A stretch of 59,151 nt of DNA, taken from positions 1-59,151 of IMG/VR virus record IMGVR_UViG_3300044999_000021. One strand, written 5' to 3'. Shown in pieces: positions 39,678 through 46,757 of this stretch. Position numbers and translations under genes: made by a program. The notes under the pieces are model-generated. The model was given only the letters and a program-made list of their open reading frames with translations, did not search any database and was not told where the DNA came from. Each line of letters starts with the position of its first letter. The first letter of the stretch is position 1. This DNA is from a virus.

Positions 39678-39679
39678 CC

Positions 39680-39874
39680 ATGCACCCAGCCATTGCGCAC
39701 GTCCTGAAATTCTTCGCCTACGAACACCTGCCGGAGAAGCTGAAGGCGGTTTCGCTACCGTTCGCGGTTCTGGCGCACCAGGTCGCCGAACGCGCCCCCG
39801 ACAATCAGGAGACGACGGTTGCCCTGCGGAAGTTGCTCGAATCCAAGGACGCGGCCGTACGCGCGGCCCTGTGA
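39680..39874 (+). CDS. Acb2/Tad1-hairpin-like small protein, candidate anti-CBASS (64 aa)
   Basis: The sequence has the pattern of the Acb2-type hairpin family: an FFAYEHLPEKLKAVS segment, a central helix, then ETTVALRKLLESKDAAVRA near the end. Acb2 proteins form small helical multimers that sequester cyclic oligonucleotide signals and block CBASS (and in some cases Thoeris) defence. Length is in the family range. The assignment is by remembered family pattern only. It follows an XRE regulator by 2 bp. Confidence 0.6.
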   Translation: MHPAIAHVLKFFAYEHLPEKLKAVSLPFAVLAHQVAERAPDNQETTVALRKLLESKDAAVRAAL

Positions 39875-39888
39875 TCGGAGGTGATCCA

Positions 39889-40248
39889 GTGAAATGGTCC
39901 GACCCCGCGACAGTCCGACGATTCAAAGGACCGGGACGATGCGAACGCTGCCACCGGTACACCGAATACCGCGATCCTCACCATACGTTCGTCAAGAAGG
40001 GCATGGGCGGGACACCGATCGACGTGTCGCTCAACTTGGCGGGGGTCTGCCGCATTTGTCACGGCATCGTTGAGACGAACCACGCCGAGAACCACGCCCT
40101 GCAACGGAAGATCATCCGCCGCGAGTATCCCGAACCTCGGGGGCGACCGAAACGGAAGTCGGTGCTGGCGTGGATTCAACTGATTTGGCGGATGCCGAAC
40201 GGTTCGCCGTTACCCGAGATGCCGTGGAGGGCACATGCCGAAGTCTGA
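39889..40248 (+). CDS. HNH-type nuclease, 119 aa
   Basis: CERC near residue 15, then YRDPHHTF and an LAGVCRICH segment near 60 match the zinc-bound HNH nuclease pattern of phages. Starts at GTG 39889 with GGAGG 7 nt upstream. It could act in recombination or homing; it lies among early genes, not next to terminase. Confidence 0.65.
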   Translation: MKWSDPATVRRFKGPGRCERCHRYTEYRDPHHTFVKKGMGGTPIDVSLNLAGVCRICHGIVETNHAENHALQRKIIRREYPEPRGRPKRKSVLAWIQLIWRMPNGSPLPEMPWRAHAEV

Positions 40249-40564
40249 CGTAATCACGATCAGTGGGACCGCCGGCGAATGCAGCACTTACAGAGTCACG
40301 CCAATTGAAGGCGTCCAGGACATTTCCGGGCCAGCGTACACGGTTCAGAGACTGGAGGACAACGGCGAGCCAATGAAGGACTTCTGCTACACCGTGGCGA
40401 ATACCGAGTACGGGTTGACCTGCACCTGCGGGTCGATGGCGTGGAAGCGGCAGAACGATCCGACGGTTTGCAAGCACGTCTCGCGTCTTTGGGCGTTAGG
40501 ATATTTCCCTCGAATCAAGTTTCCCCCCGGAGTGAAGTTTCCTGACCCCAAGGAGCCATCATGA
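40235..40564 (+). CDS. SWIM-type zinc finger protein, 109 aa
   Basis: A CTCGSMAW segment followed by CKHVSRLWALGYF near residue 78 fits the SWIM CxC...CxH motif. Probably binds nucleic acid or protein. A copy of the 12-bp motif GCGTTAGGATAT lies inside this gene (40493-40504). Confidence 0.6.
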   Translation: MPKSDVITISGTAGECSTYRVTPIEGVQDISGPAYTVQRLEDNGEPMKDFCYTVANTEYGLTCTCGSMAWKRQNDPTVCKHVSRLWALGYFPRIKFPPGVKFPDPKEPS

Positions 40565-41067
40565 CAACCCCACCGGCCGCAACGTGGCCCACGCTGGATG
40601 ATGAACGCGAATTGCTGCGGACCACCGGCCGCCGGCATCAAGCCAGAACCCGCTCTCTCATACACCGAATCCGCGAGCTTGAAGCCGAGAACAAACGGCT
40701 CCGCGACGAAGTGTGTAACGCCGAGCTTGGCGGCGAAATCCTCGATGAGATCGGCCGACTGCTCGGCGAGTTCCCGTGCCAGTGCCCAGGAGGCAACCAC
40801 GGCCACGGAAGTACGCCGCCGATGTTTTACCCGGAGTTGATCGCCTGTGTCGTCAGGAAGGCTTCAGAGTCGGCCGCCCCGCCGCGGACCAAGGCCCAGG
40901 TGGAGCGAGCGGTAGAAAAGTTGTTCTCGCTAGGACCAGTCAGCTACACGATCATTGGTCGATTGGTGTTGGTCGATCAACGCGGCGAGCAAGTACAGGG
41001 CACCGAATGCCGTTATCTCGCCGACGTCGTCCACCTGCTCTGTTCGGAACTCGGAATTAAGGAGTGA
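40561..41067 (+). CDS. Coiled-coil protein with Cys-rich middle, 168 aa
   Basis: A long helix with RIRELEAENKRLRDE near residue 36, then CQCPGGNHGHG, then a mixed alpha/beta C-terminus. ATGA-coupled to the previous gene. Function is unknown. Confidence 0.6.
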   Translation: MTTPPAATWPTLDDERELLRTTGRRHQARTRSLIHRIRELEAENKRLRDEVCNAELGGEILDEIGRLLGEFPCQCPGGNHGHGSTPPMFYPELIACVVRKASESAAPPRTKAQVERAVEKLFSLGPVSYTIIGRLVLVDQRGEQVQGTECRYLADVVHLLCSELGIKE

Positions 41068-41072
41068 CTGCG

Positions 41073-41330
41073 ATGGGACAGTACCGAAAACGCCCGGTTG
41101 TGATCGAGGCCATCCAATTCACGGGCATGGTAAGCGGTCATTATCTGACGCGAGAACTGGCCCTGTTTCTCGCCGAAGTCGTGACTTCGGAAAAGGCCGG
41201 CGGCATCATCATTCACACCTTGGAAGGTGAGATGCGGGCCGACCCCGGCGATTGGATCATCAAGGGCGTGAAGGGCGAATTTTACCCGTGCAAGCCGGAC
41301 ATCTTCGCCGCGACCTACGAACCGGTTTAG
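41073..41330 (+). CDS. Common phage small protein, 85 aa
   Basis: Matches a widespread phage type that starts MGQYRKRPVVIEAIQF and has IHTLEGEMRADPGDWIIKGV and YPCKPDIFAATYEPV. Start ATG 41073 after AAGGAG. Function is unknown. Confidence 0.65.
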   Translation: MGQYRKRPVVIEAIQFTGMVSGHYLTRELALFLAEVVTSEKAGGIIIHTLEGEMRADPGDWIIKGVKGEFYPCKPDIFAATYEPV

Positions 41331-41363
41331 GAGTAACCCCGTGGCATCATCCCGGAGCGAACC

Positions 41364-41786
41364 GTGAGCAAGCGCGGCGACGCATTATCGGCCGACGCCA
41401 TTGAGCGCTACACCCAGCTTGCGCTGGAGCGGGGCGGAGTCGTCGTCGGACACAAGCGATTCGATGCCCCCACGCCGGTCGAGGAAGTCGATGAGGACAC
41501 AGCCGAAAAGGAATTCCAACAGTGGGTCACGGACCGGGCTGACGAGAACAAGTGGCAATGGCACCACCAGACGAATAGTCGGCGGTCCAAGTCCGGCTGG
41601 CTCGATTTGACGCTGTGGCATGAGGTCCGCCGATTGCTGTTGTTCCGTGAAGTGAAAACCGAGACGGGGATCGTGAGCGCCGCGCAGGCATCCATGATCG
41701 ATTCATTGACGGCGGCTGGCTTAGATGCCGGAGTATGGCGGCCGTCGATGCAAGTGGAAATCGTCCGCATTCTGTCCGTTCCCTGA
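41364..41786 (+). CDS. VRR-NUC-type nuclease, 140 aa
   Basis: A VRR-NUC pattern: AEKEFQQWVTDRADENKW, then QTNSRRSKSGWLDLTLW near residue 76, and LLLFREVKTETG near 92, giving the D-ExK catalytic set (Asp, then Glu-x-Lys). Such nucleases cut branched DNA. Starts at GTG 41364. Confidence 0.7.
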   Translation: MSKRGDALSADAIERYTQLALERGGVVVGHKRFDAPTPVEEVDEDTAEKEFQQWVTDRADENKWQWHHQTNSRRSKSGWLDLTLWHEVRRLLLFREVKTETGIVSAAQASMIDSLTAAGLDAGVWRPSMQVEIVRILSVP

Positions 41787-41801
41787 ACCCGTGGAGGCAC
41801 G

Positions 41802-41999
41802 ATGAGCAAGCCGAAACTGTACGTTCTGACGTGGGACACCGAAAAACAGGCATTCACGCCGCAGCAGGGCGTCCGCCGCGGGCCTTACACGCTCTTTGGA
41901 ATCCGCAAGGCGCTGCGAAAGCTCCAGGCGATGGGCTATCCATGCGACCGGAACGACCCAGCTGTCTTGGTCTGTGATTATTCCGCCAGAAGAGCTTAG
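41802..41999 (+). CDS. Small protein of unknown function, 65 aa
   Basis: Start ATG 41802. A strand-rich N-terminus (LYVLTWDTEK) and a basic helical end. No family is recognised. Confidence 0.5.
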   Translation: MSKPKLYVLTWDTEKQAFTPQQGVRRGPYTLFGIRKALRKLQAMGYPCDRNDPAVLVCDYSARRA

Positions 42000-42292
42000 G
42001 AGTAACCCATGAGTGGGCACCCCGATTGAACCGAAATAGCGGCCTTATTTGCCGCACTCCGAAGTTGCCGGCGGGTACGACCGGCGACGGCCCTGCCGCA
42101 AGAATCCTCGCAAGGGAGTGTTTGGCCAGCGATGGCCACCACGGCAGTAAGCCGGGCATCCGCGACTGCGGACCCTCCGAACGGTTCCTAGCCTCCATTT
42201 GTCATGGGGGTCAGGGGGCATCGTAAAGCGGCCGCGTGCGCAGCGAGCGGCACACGCGGCAGTTTGAAATACACTTCGATGGGGAGGAGAGA
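42000..42292 (+). other. 293-bp stretch without a clear gene
   Basis: An ATG at 42009 with AGGAG upstream runs into TGA after six codons. A TTG-started frame at 42026-42226 has sensible composition but no ribosome site. Another frame shows a CRKNPRKGVFGQRWPP segment between two stops. A perfect 8-bp hairpin (42231-42238 and 42253-42260) precedes the next gene. It may be a decayed gene. Confidence 0.4.
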
Positions 42293-42538
42293 ATGTACCG
42301 TCCTGGCCGTCAACGAGCCATCAAGGAAAAGCACTGGGCGGGACTCACCGGGAAGCCTGTTCCCGTCAATAAGACCGCGATGGCGACAATGCACTCCAAC
42401 GTCCGCGAGGCGTACCTGAACGGAGCCGGCCTGTATGCTTTCAACCTGATGCTCGACTTGGAGCGGGCGTTGGACGACGAGAATCCGGTGAACCGGGACT
42501 TCGAGGAACGATACCGGAAGTTGTGCCGGCAAAAGTGA
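42293..42538 (+). CDS. Small protein of unknown function, 81 aa
   Basis: Start ATG 42293 with GGAGGAGA upstream. A basic N-terminus and a long helix near residues 35-70. Function is unknown. Confidence 0.55.
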   Translation: MYRPGRQRAIKEKHWAGLTGKPVPVNKTAMATMHSNVREAYLNGAGLYAFNLMLDLERALDDENPVNRDFEERYRKLCRQK

Positions 42539-42589
42539 ACCCCAGAGTGGCGCGGCCCACTGGCGGCGACCTCTCCCGGAGACTCCCCT

Positions 42590-42910
42590 ATGACCCGACC
42601 AACGACCGAGAACGAAGTGGATGCGGCATATGAGCGGCGACAGCGTATTGCAACCGGCGAATCCGACGAATCGGTCTACGGCCATCACTCTGACTGTCTA
42701 GTGACCAATGCCGTGATCGTCGGGCGCAGGATGCGAGACGACACCGACCTAATTGCCGATGCCTACACCGCTCTCCGCGAGCGGCATGATCGGCTGGTGC
42801 GGGTCTGCCGGGACTTCGCTGACAAGGCCCGATTCTACCCGTCGGAGTGGCACGAATCAGGTGTTGTCGCCGCCCTCGCGGCCGAACCCCAGGAGCAAGC
42901 CAAGCCATGA
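42590..42910 (+). CDS. Protein of unknown function, 106 aa
   Basis: Mostly helical. Its overlap with the next gene (ATGA) places it in the run of coupled early genes. No family is recognised. Confidence 0.55.
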   Translation: MTRPTTENEVDAAYERRQRIATGESDESVYGHHSDCLVTNAVIVGRRMRDDTDLIADAYTALRERHDRLVRVCRDFADKARFYPSEWHESGVVAALAAEPQEQAKP

Positions 42911-43140
42911 GCGACGCAGACCGATTCCGCGAACTGCTGGCCGCTCTGCCGCCTCAGGTCGCGGGCGATTACAAGATGATCGAAGTCCGCGAAGGCACGG
43001 CCGCCCGGTGGCTAGCGCTGCTGGAGGCGGTGAAGGCGAAGCGTCGCAGCCCGAACCATCCGCCACTGTGTGTCTGTGGCGTGTGCGAGGACTTCGACAA
43101 TGCGATCAAGGCCCTGGAGGCCCCATGTCCGACGAACTGA
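42907..43140 (+). CDS. Small Cys-containing protein, 77 aa
   Basis: ATGA-coupled to the previous gene. A CVCGVCEDF segment near residue 55 suggests a zinc site. Function is unknown. Confidence 0.55.
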   Translation: MSDADRFRELLAALPPQVAGDYKMIEVREGTAARWLALLEAVKAKRRSPNHPPLCVCGVCEDFDNAIKALEAPCPTN

Positions 43141-43502
43141 GCCGAGACGCCGTGCTGGCATGGCTGCAAGACATCATCAGCATCAATGACGCAGCGGTTG
43201 CCGTCGAGGAACTCTGCGGCAACGATGAGAGCGTGAAGGTCTTCAACCGCCAGCAAGCCGCTAACGCCCGTGCCGCCGCGGCCATGCTCTCGTCCGAATC
43301 CACCCCAGACGCCGAGGTGCGACGGCTGGAGCGCGACCGGTTGCTGGTGGCCGTTGGCAAGGAAGGATTCAACGTCATCAAAGAGGTCGCCATTTTAGCC
43401 GCCGACTTCGACAGAGCGGCCGCGCTGCGAGACTATCACTATGCCGTGGACGCCGCCATCCGTCGTCTCGCCGCCCAGCCGGACGCAAAGGAGAAACCGT
43501 GA
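43125..43502 (+). CDS. Protein of unknown function, 125 aa
   Basis: Start ATG 43125 lies inside the end of the previous gene and is preceded by GGAGG. Helical and rich in Ala. The stop overlaps the next start (GTGA). Confidence 0.55.
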   Translation: MSDELSRDAVLAWLQDIISINDAAVAVEELCGNDESVKVFNRQQAANARAAAAMLSSESTPDAEVRRLERDRLLVAVGKEGFNVIKEVAILAADFDRAAALRDYHYAVDAAIRRLAAQPDAKEKP

Positions 43503-43897
43503 CAACCGTGATTTCAGTCCGTGGCCTCGACCGCGACATTCTGCTGGCCGACATGGACTTTGTGTATGTTGGGCGAGCGGTATTCCGCCCCCAGCACTGG
43601 AAAGCGTCTGTCTGGGGCAACCCGTTCAAGGTCGGCATGAAGCGGAGCGTGGCTGTCGTTATTCTCGCGGACGACATCGACAATAGTGTCCGCGCGCCAC
43701 ACCTGGATGCCGCCTTGGCGTGTTTGTTTTACCGGGCGTGGATTTTAAAGTCGCCCGCTCATATCGAGCGGCTTCCCGAACTTCGCGGCAAGCGGCTTGG
43801 CTGCTGGTGTTGCAACTGGTCGCCGGGCGAACCGAAGATCGCTTGTCATGCCGTGATCCTCGCAAAGCTGGCGGACGCAAAGGAGGCAGGTCGATGA
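43499..43897 (+). CDS. DUF4326-family protein, 132 aa
   Basis: Matches DUF4326: a DFVYVGRAVF segment near residue 20, WGNPFKVG near 41, and a C-terminal LRGKRLGCWCCNW...CHAVILAKL. The function of the family is unknown. Starts at GTG 43499. Confidence 0.75.
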   Translation: MTTVISVRGLDRDILLADMDFVYVGRAVFRPQHWKASVWGNPFKVGMKRSVAVVILADDIDNSVRAPHLDAALACLFYRAWILKSPAHIERLPELRGKRLGCWCCNWSPGEPKIACHAVILAKLADAKEAGR

Positions 43898-44041
43898 AAA
43901 CGCCAACTGTTGCAGAAATCTCCGCCGGGCTTGATGCGATGCTGACGCGGGACCGGCAATTACATTGCGATTGAGAACGGCCACGACATGCGGAAGACGC
44001 TTGAGACTATCCGCGACCGCTGCCTTTTCGCAGGAGAGTGA
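43894..44041 (+). pseudogene. Frameshifted small gene
   Basis: The frame from ATG 43894 codes MKTPTVAEISAGLDAMLTRD and then stops after six more codons at 43974. Dropping one C near 43953 gives a sensible continuation (GNYIAIENGHDMRKTLETIR and so on) to TGA at 44039-44041. Either a decayed gene, a sequencing error, or a short real peptide. Confidence 0.45.
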
Positions 44042-44045
44042 TGCG

Positions 44046-44252
44046 ATGCGGCGTCATTGGGAATGGGAACCAGCTTGGGCAATCGTCCGGGTTGGATTGG
44101 CTGAGCAAGTGACAATTGCCGAAATAATGCGGGATGCTGCTCAGGCGAAACGAGAACTTAGGCGGTTGAACGCTCTTTCCATACCCGGCGTCCGTTATTT
44201 TTGTAGGTATACTCGACTCAAGAAAAAGTCGCCGATCATTTTAGGAGCCTGA
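44046..44252 (+). CDS. Small basic protein, 68 aa
   Basis: Start ATG 44046 with AGGAG 9 nt upstream. A helix-rich product with a very basic end. Function is unknown. Confidence 0.5.
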   Translation: MRRHWEWEPAWAIVRVGLAEQVTIAEIMRDAAQAKRELRRLNALSIPGVRYFCRYTRLKKKSPIILGA

Positions 44253-44256
44253 CCCA

Positions 44257-44523
44257 ATGGATCTTGAGTCGCTGGCCCGGGACCTGCGGGCGTGGATGCT
44301 TCGCGGCGATCCTGAAATGGCCGACTGGAGCGTTGCCGACGATGTGTCGAAGATGTTCTGGCTCGCCGTCGCCCGCCGCTCGATCGAGTTACAAGCCGAA
44401 CGGGATACGGCTATCGCGAGTCGGTGCCAGAACATCATCAATACCGTGCCGGGGATGTCATTTGCCGCCGACGAGGCCCAAGCCATCCTCGTCCTGCTCG
44501 CCACAAAGGAACCGACCCAATGA
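44257..44523 (+). CDS. Small helical protein, 88 aa
   Basis: Start ATG 44257 preceded by AGGAG. Helical and acidic. ATGA-coupled to the next gene. Function is unknown. Confidence 0.55.
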   Translation: MDLESLARDLRAWMLRGDPEMADWSVADDVSKMFWLAVARRSIELQAERDTAIASRCQNIINTVPGMSFAADEAQAILVLLATKEPTQ

Positions 44524-44681
44524 AGCCGCCGCCTGGTCTATGCCGTTGGTGCGGACGTTTGCACGTCGGCAAATGCCCGCGAGTGAAGTCGATCGAATAC
44601 CTGGATGACGGCAAAACCGTTAAGAAGGTGGAGTTTTTCGAACCTTCCAAACCACCAACGCCAAAGGGGTTCGCCCAATGA
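44520..44681 (+). CDS. Small zinc-knuckle protein, 53 aa
   Basis: A CRWCGRLHVGKC segment near residue 8 suits a zinc site, followed by a strand pair. Coupled on both sides by ATGA overlaps. A common phage type of unknown function. Confidence 0.6.
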   Translation: MKPPPGLCRWCGRLHVGKCPRVKSIEYLDDGKTVKKVEFFEPSKPPTPKGFAQ

Positions 44682-44986
44682 CCCTCTCGTCCGTAGACCT
44701 GGACAGGCTGGAAGCCGCCGCTACGCATCCCGAGCGTCACGTCTGGGGAGTCATGTTATCCGACGAACTGCTTTCCCTTATCTCCGCCGCGCGCATCCGC
44801 GAGCAACTGCTGGCCGTGTTGGAGGCTGCGGGGCCATTTGCGGAGTGGGCGGCGCGCCCAAAATGCACCGCCTTGCCTGAACAGTGGCGTATCAGCGATC
44901 TTGATGGTTCGCCTTATGGCGCCGATCTTCGCGTTCTTGCCACTGCCGTCGAATCCGCCCGTGCCGCCCTTAAAGGAGGATCATGA
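44678..44986 (+). CDS. Protein of unknown function, 102 aa
   Basis: ATGA-coupled to the previous gene; helical with an Ala-rich end. Its last codons contain the GGAGG used by the next gene. No family is recognised. Confidence 0.55.
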   Translation: MTLSSVDLDRLEAAATHPERHVWGVMLSDELLSLISAARIREQLLAVLEAAGPFAEWAARPKCTALPEQWRISDLDGSPYGADLRVLATAVESARAALKGGS

Positions 44987-45300
44987 TGCACACACCGGAA
45001 AAGTTGCACCTTGGAATCGACGGGCACATTTACGCCTATGAGACAGGCGGCGAGTTGATCGCTGAGGTGACCCATGGAAAGGGCGATAAATCAGTCAAGG
45101 GAAAGCACGGACTGATGCTTGTCAGGCGCTGGAACACCTATGACGCTCTGGTGGCGGCGCTGGAGCAGATCGCCAACCACGCCACGGCAGACGATCCGTG
45201 CTGGAAGCATGACTATAGCGGCGACTGTCGGCAGCATCTGCAAAGCATCGCCCGTGCCGCCCTCGCCGTCGCCAAGCCCGCACCCAAGGAGACGCCATGA
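44986..45300 (+). CDS. Protein of unknown function, 104 aa
   Basis: Two adjacent ATGs (44983 and 44986) follow GGAGG; the second has the better spacing. The product has an N-terminal strand domain and a C-terminal helix. Coupled by ATGA to the next gene. Function is unknown. Confidence 0.55.
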   Translation: MHTPEKLHLGIDGHIYAYETGGELIAEVTHGKGDKSVKGKHGLMLVRRWNTYDALVAALEQIANHATADDPCWKHDYSGDCRQHLQSIARAALAVAKPAPKETP

Positions 45301-45656
45301 GCAACCTAAGAAGCGACTGCCTGGATTTGGTCAAGGACCGTGAGGCCGGCGACGTTTGGAGGTCGCATATCGAGCGTCTCTGCCACCAAATCGACTTGTT
45401 GGAGAAATCTTGGCAGGGATCGAACCGGCGATTGGCGTCGATTCGAGAGACTCTGGAAACGGCAGTCTGCACCGTAGAGCCGGACAAGGGCGTTATCTTG
45501 CTCTCGGATCACGGTTCCACGCACACGGAAATCATCAACGGCAAGACGTTCGCCAACGTCTATGACCATCAGTATTTCTCGCCACTCGGCGATGCCCTAA
45601 TTGCGGCATGGGAGAAAGCCAAAACAGTTGGATGCCCCATTGAGGAGACGCCATGA
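45297..45656 (+). CDS. Protein of unknown function, 119 aa
   Basis: Coupled by ATGA on both sides. Mixed content with a central coiled region and acidic end. No family is recognised. Confidence 0.55.
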   Translation: MSNLRSDCLDLVKDREAGDVWRSHIERLCHQIDLLEKSWQGSNRRLASIRETLETAVCTVEPDKGVILLSDHGSTHTEIINGKTFANVYDHQYFSPLGDALIAAWEKAKTVGCPIEETP

Positions 45657-46213
45657 CGCCGAACGAGATTGAAGCGGGATTGCGGGAATGGGCCGCAGAG
45701 TGGAAACGTGATGCTGACGTCACACTCGTCACAAACCCAGCCGAGTGGCACAAGGCCGTTGGTCCATACAGGCTGCTCATAGAGGCCGCCGACCACATCG
45801 CCGCCACGCAGCCGCCGACCACAGGCGGCAGTCCACGCTGTTCATGCGGCCAACCTGATGACGCCAGCCTCGTCCACCGATACGGCAATCCCTGTTTTGT
45901 CCGCGACCCCGAATTGTGCGCATCAGAGCAGCCGCCGGCCACGGGGTGGAGGGATGACGGGGAACCGGTGACGGAGGAATGGCTGCGAAGCGTGGCAGAC
46001 GACTCCCGTGATTTAGATTTCCGGTTCGGGAAACTTGGCCAGACTATATGGATCGAATGCCGCGGAACCGCTCTGTCGCTGCCAGAACGCCGTTGGTATT
46101 TTGGAAATCACCCGATGCCGACACGAGGACATGTTCGCCGTCTGCTCGCCGCTCTCGGCATCTCGCCGCTCAGCGATCCGTCAGCCACGGGTGGGAGCGG
46201 ATCAGCCGGTTAG
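45653..46213 (+). CDS. Protein of unknown function, 186 aa
   Basis: The last early gene. Residues 60-90 contain a CSCGQPDDASLVHRYGNPC segment (possible zinc site). The C-terminus is Gly/Ser-rich. It converges with the leftward tail genes and overlaps their last gene by 12 bp. Confidence 0.55.
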   Translation: MTPNEIEAGLREWAAEWKRDADVTLVTNPAEWHKAVGPYRLLIEAADHIAATQPPTTGGSPRCSCGQPDDASLVHRYGNPCFVRDPELCASEQPPATGWRDDGEPVTEEWLRSVADDSRDLDFRFGKLGQTIWIECRGTALSLPERRWYFGNHPMPTRGHVRRLLAALGISPLSDPSATGGSGSAG

Positions 46214-46525
46214 GGCCGGCTTGGTGTCGTCCTTGATGACCCACTTGAACTTCGCCAGCGTGGCCATGTTGTTCAGGTCGATCCGCTTCCAGACGAAGAA
46301 GTAATCTCCCGCCGGCAATGACTCGGTGAACCCCGATGCGAATGTCAGGTTGACCTGCAACGGTCCAATTACGGTGAACGTGGGCACACACGCGACCGGG
46401 TTGTTGTGGGAGTCGGTGAAGCTCTGCAATTGGTGTGTCCACCCGGTCATGTCCACGATGCTGGTGCCTGGGAACGTGGCCGAGTCGCCCATCGAACATT
46501 GGTCAGCTTGAAGATTCTGCTTCAC
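46202..46525 (-). CDS. Small virion-type beta protein, 107 aa
   Basis: A strand-rich product with LTFASGFTESLPAGDYFFVW near residue 60, typical of small tail-fibre-associated domains. It ends the leftward block. Function is inferred from position. Confidence 0.5.
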   Translation of the reverse strand: MKQNLQADQCSMGDSATFPGTSIVDMTGWTHQLQSFTDSHNNPVACVPTFTVIGPLQVNLTFASGFTESLPAGDYFFVWKRIDLNNMATLAKFKWVIKDDTKPALTG

Positions 46526-46526
46526 G

Positions 46527-46757
46527 TCATCGCTCCGACAATTTAACGGGCATCACGTTTTTCGCGTCCAGCTTGACCGGCATGATGTTCTTTGGGTCCA
46601 AGTCAATCGGCATCACGTTATAGGCGCAGAGACGGACCGGCAGCATGACGGCTCGGCCTGGGGGCGGCGCTTTTCCCCATGACAAGTCAAAGGGAGTGCT
46701 GAGCAGCCATGCCCGCAGCTTCGTCAGCCCGGTCCCTGGAATGCTGAATAGTCGCAT
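46527..46757 (-). CDS. Small protein with a 10-residue tandem repeat, 76 aa
   Basis: The C-terminal half holds about three and a half copies of a 10-residue unit with NVMP[IV]-L-D/K pattern; the DNA repeat unit is 30 bp. It overlaps the end of the large fibre gene by 1 bp. Perhaps a short fibre or tail accessory protein. Confidence 0.55.
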   Translation of the reverse strand: MRLFSIPGTGLTKLRAWLLSTPFDLSWGKAPPPGRAVMLPVRLCAYNVMPIDLDPKNIMPVKLDAKNVMPVKLSER

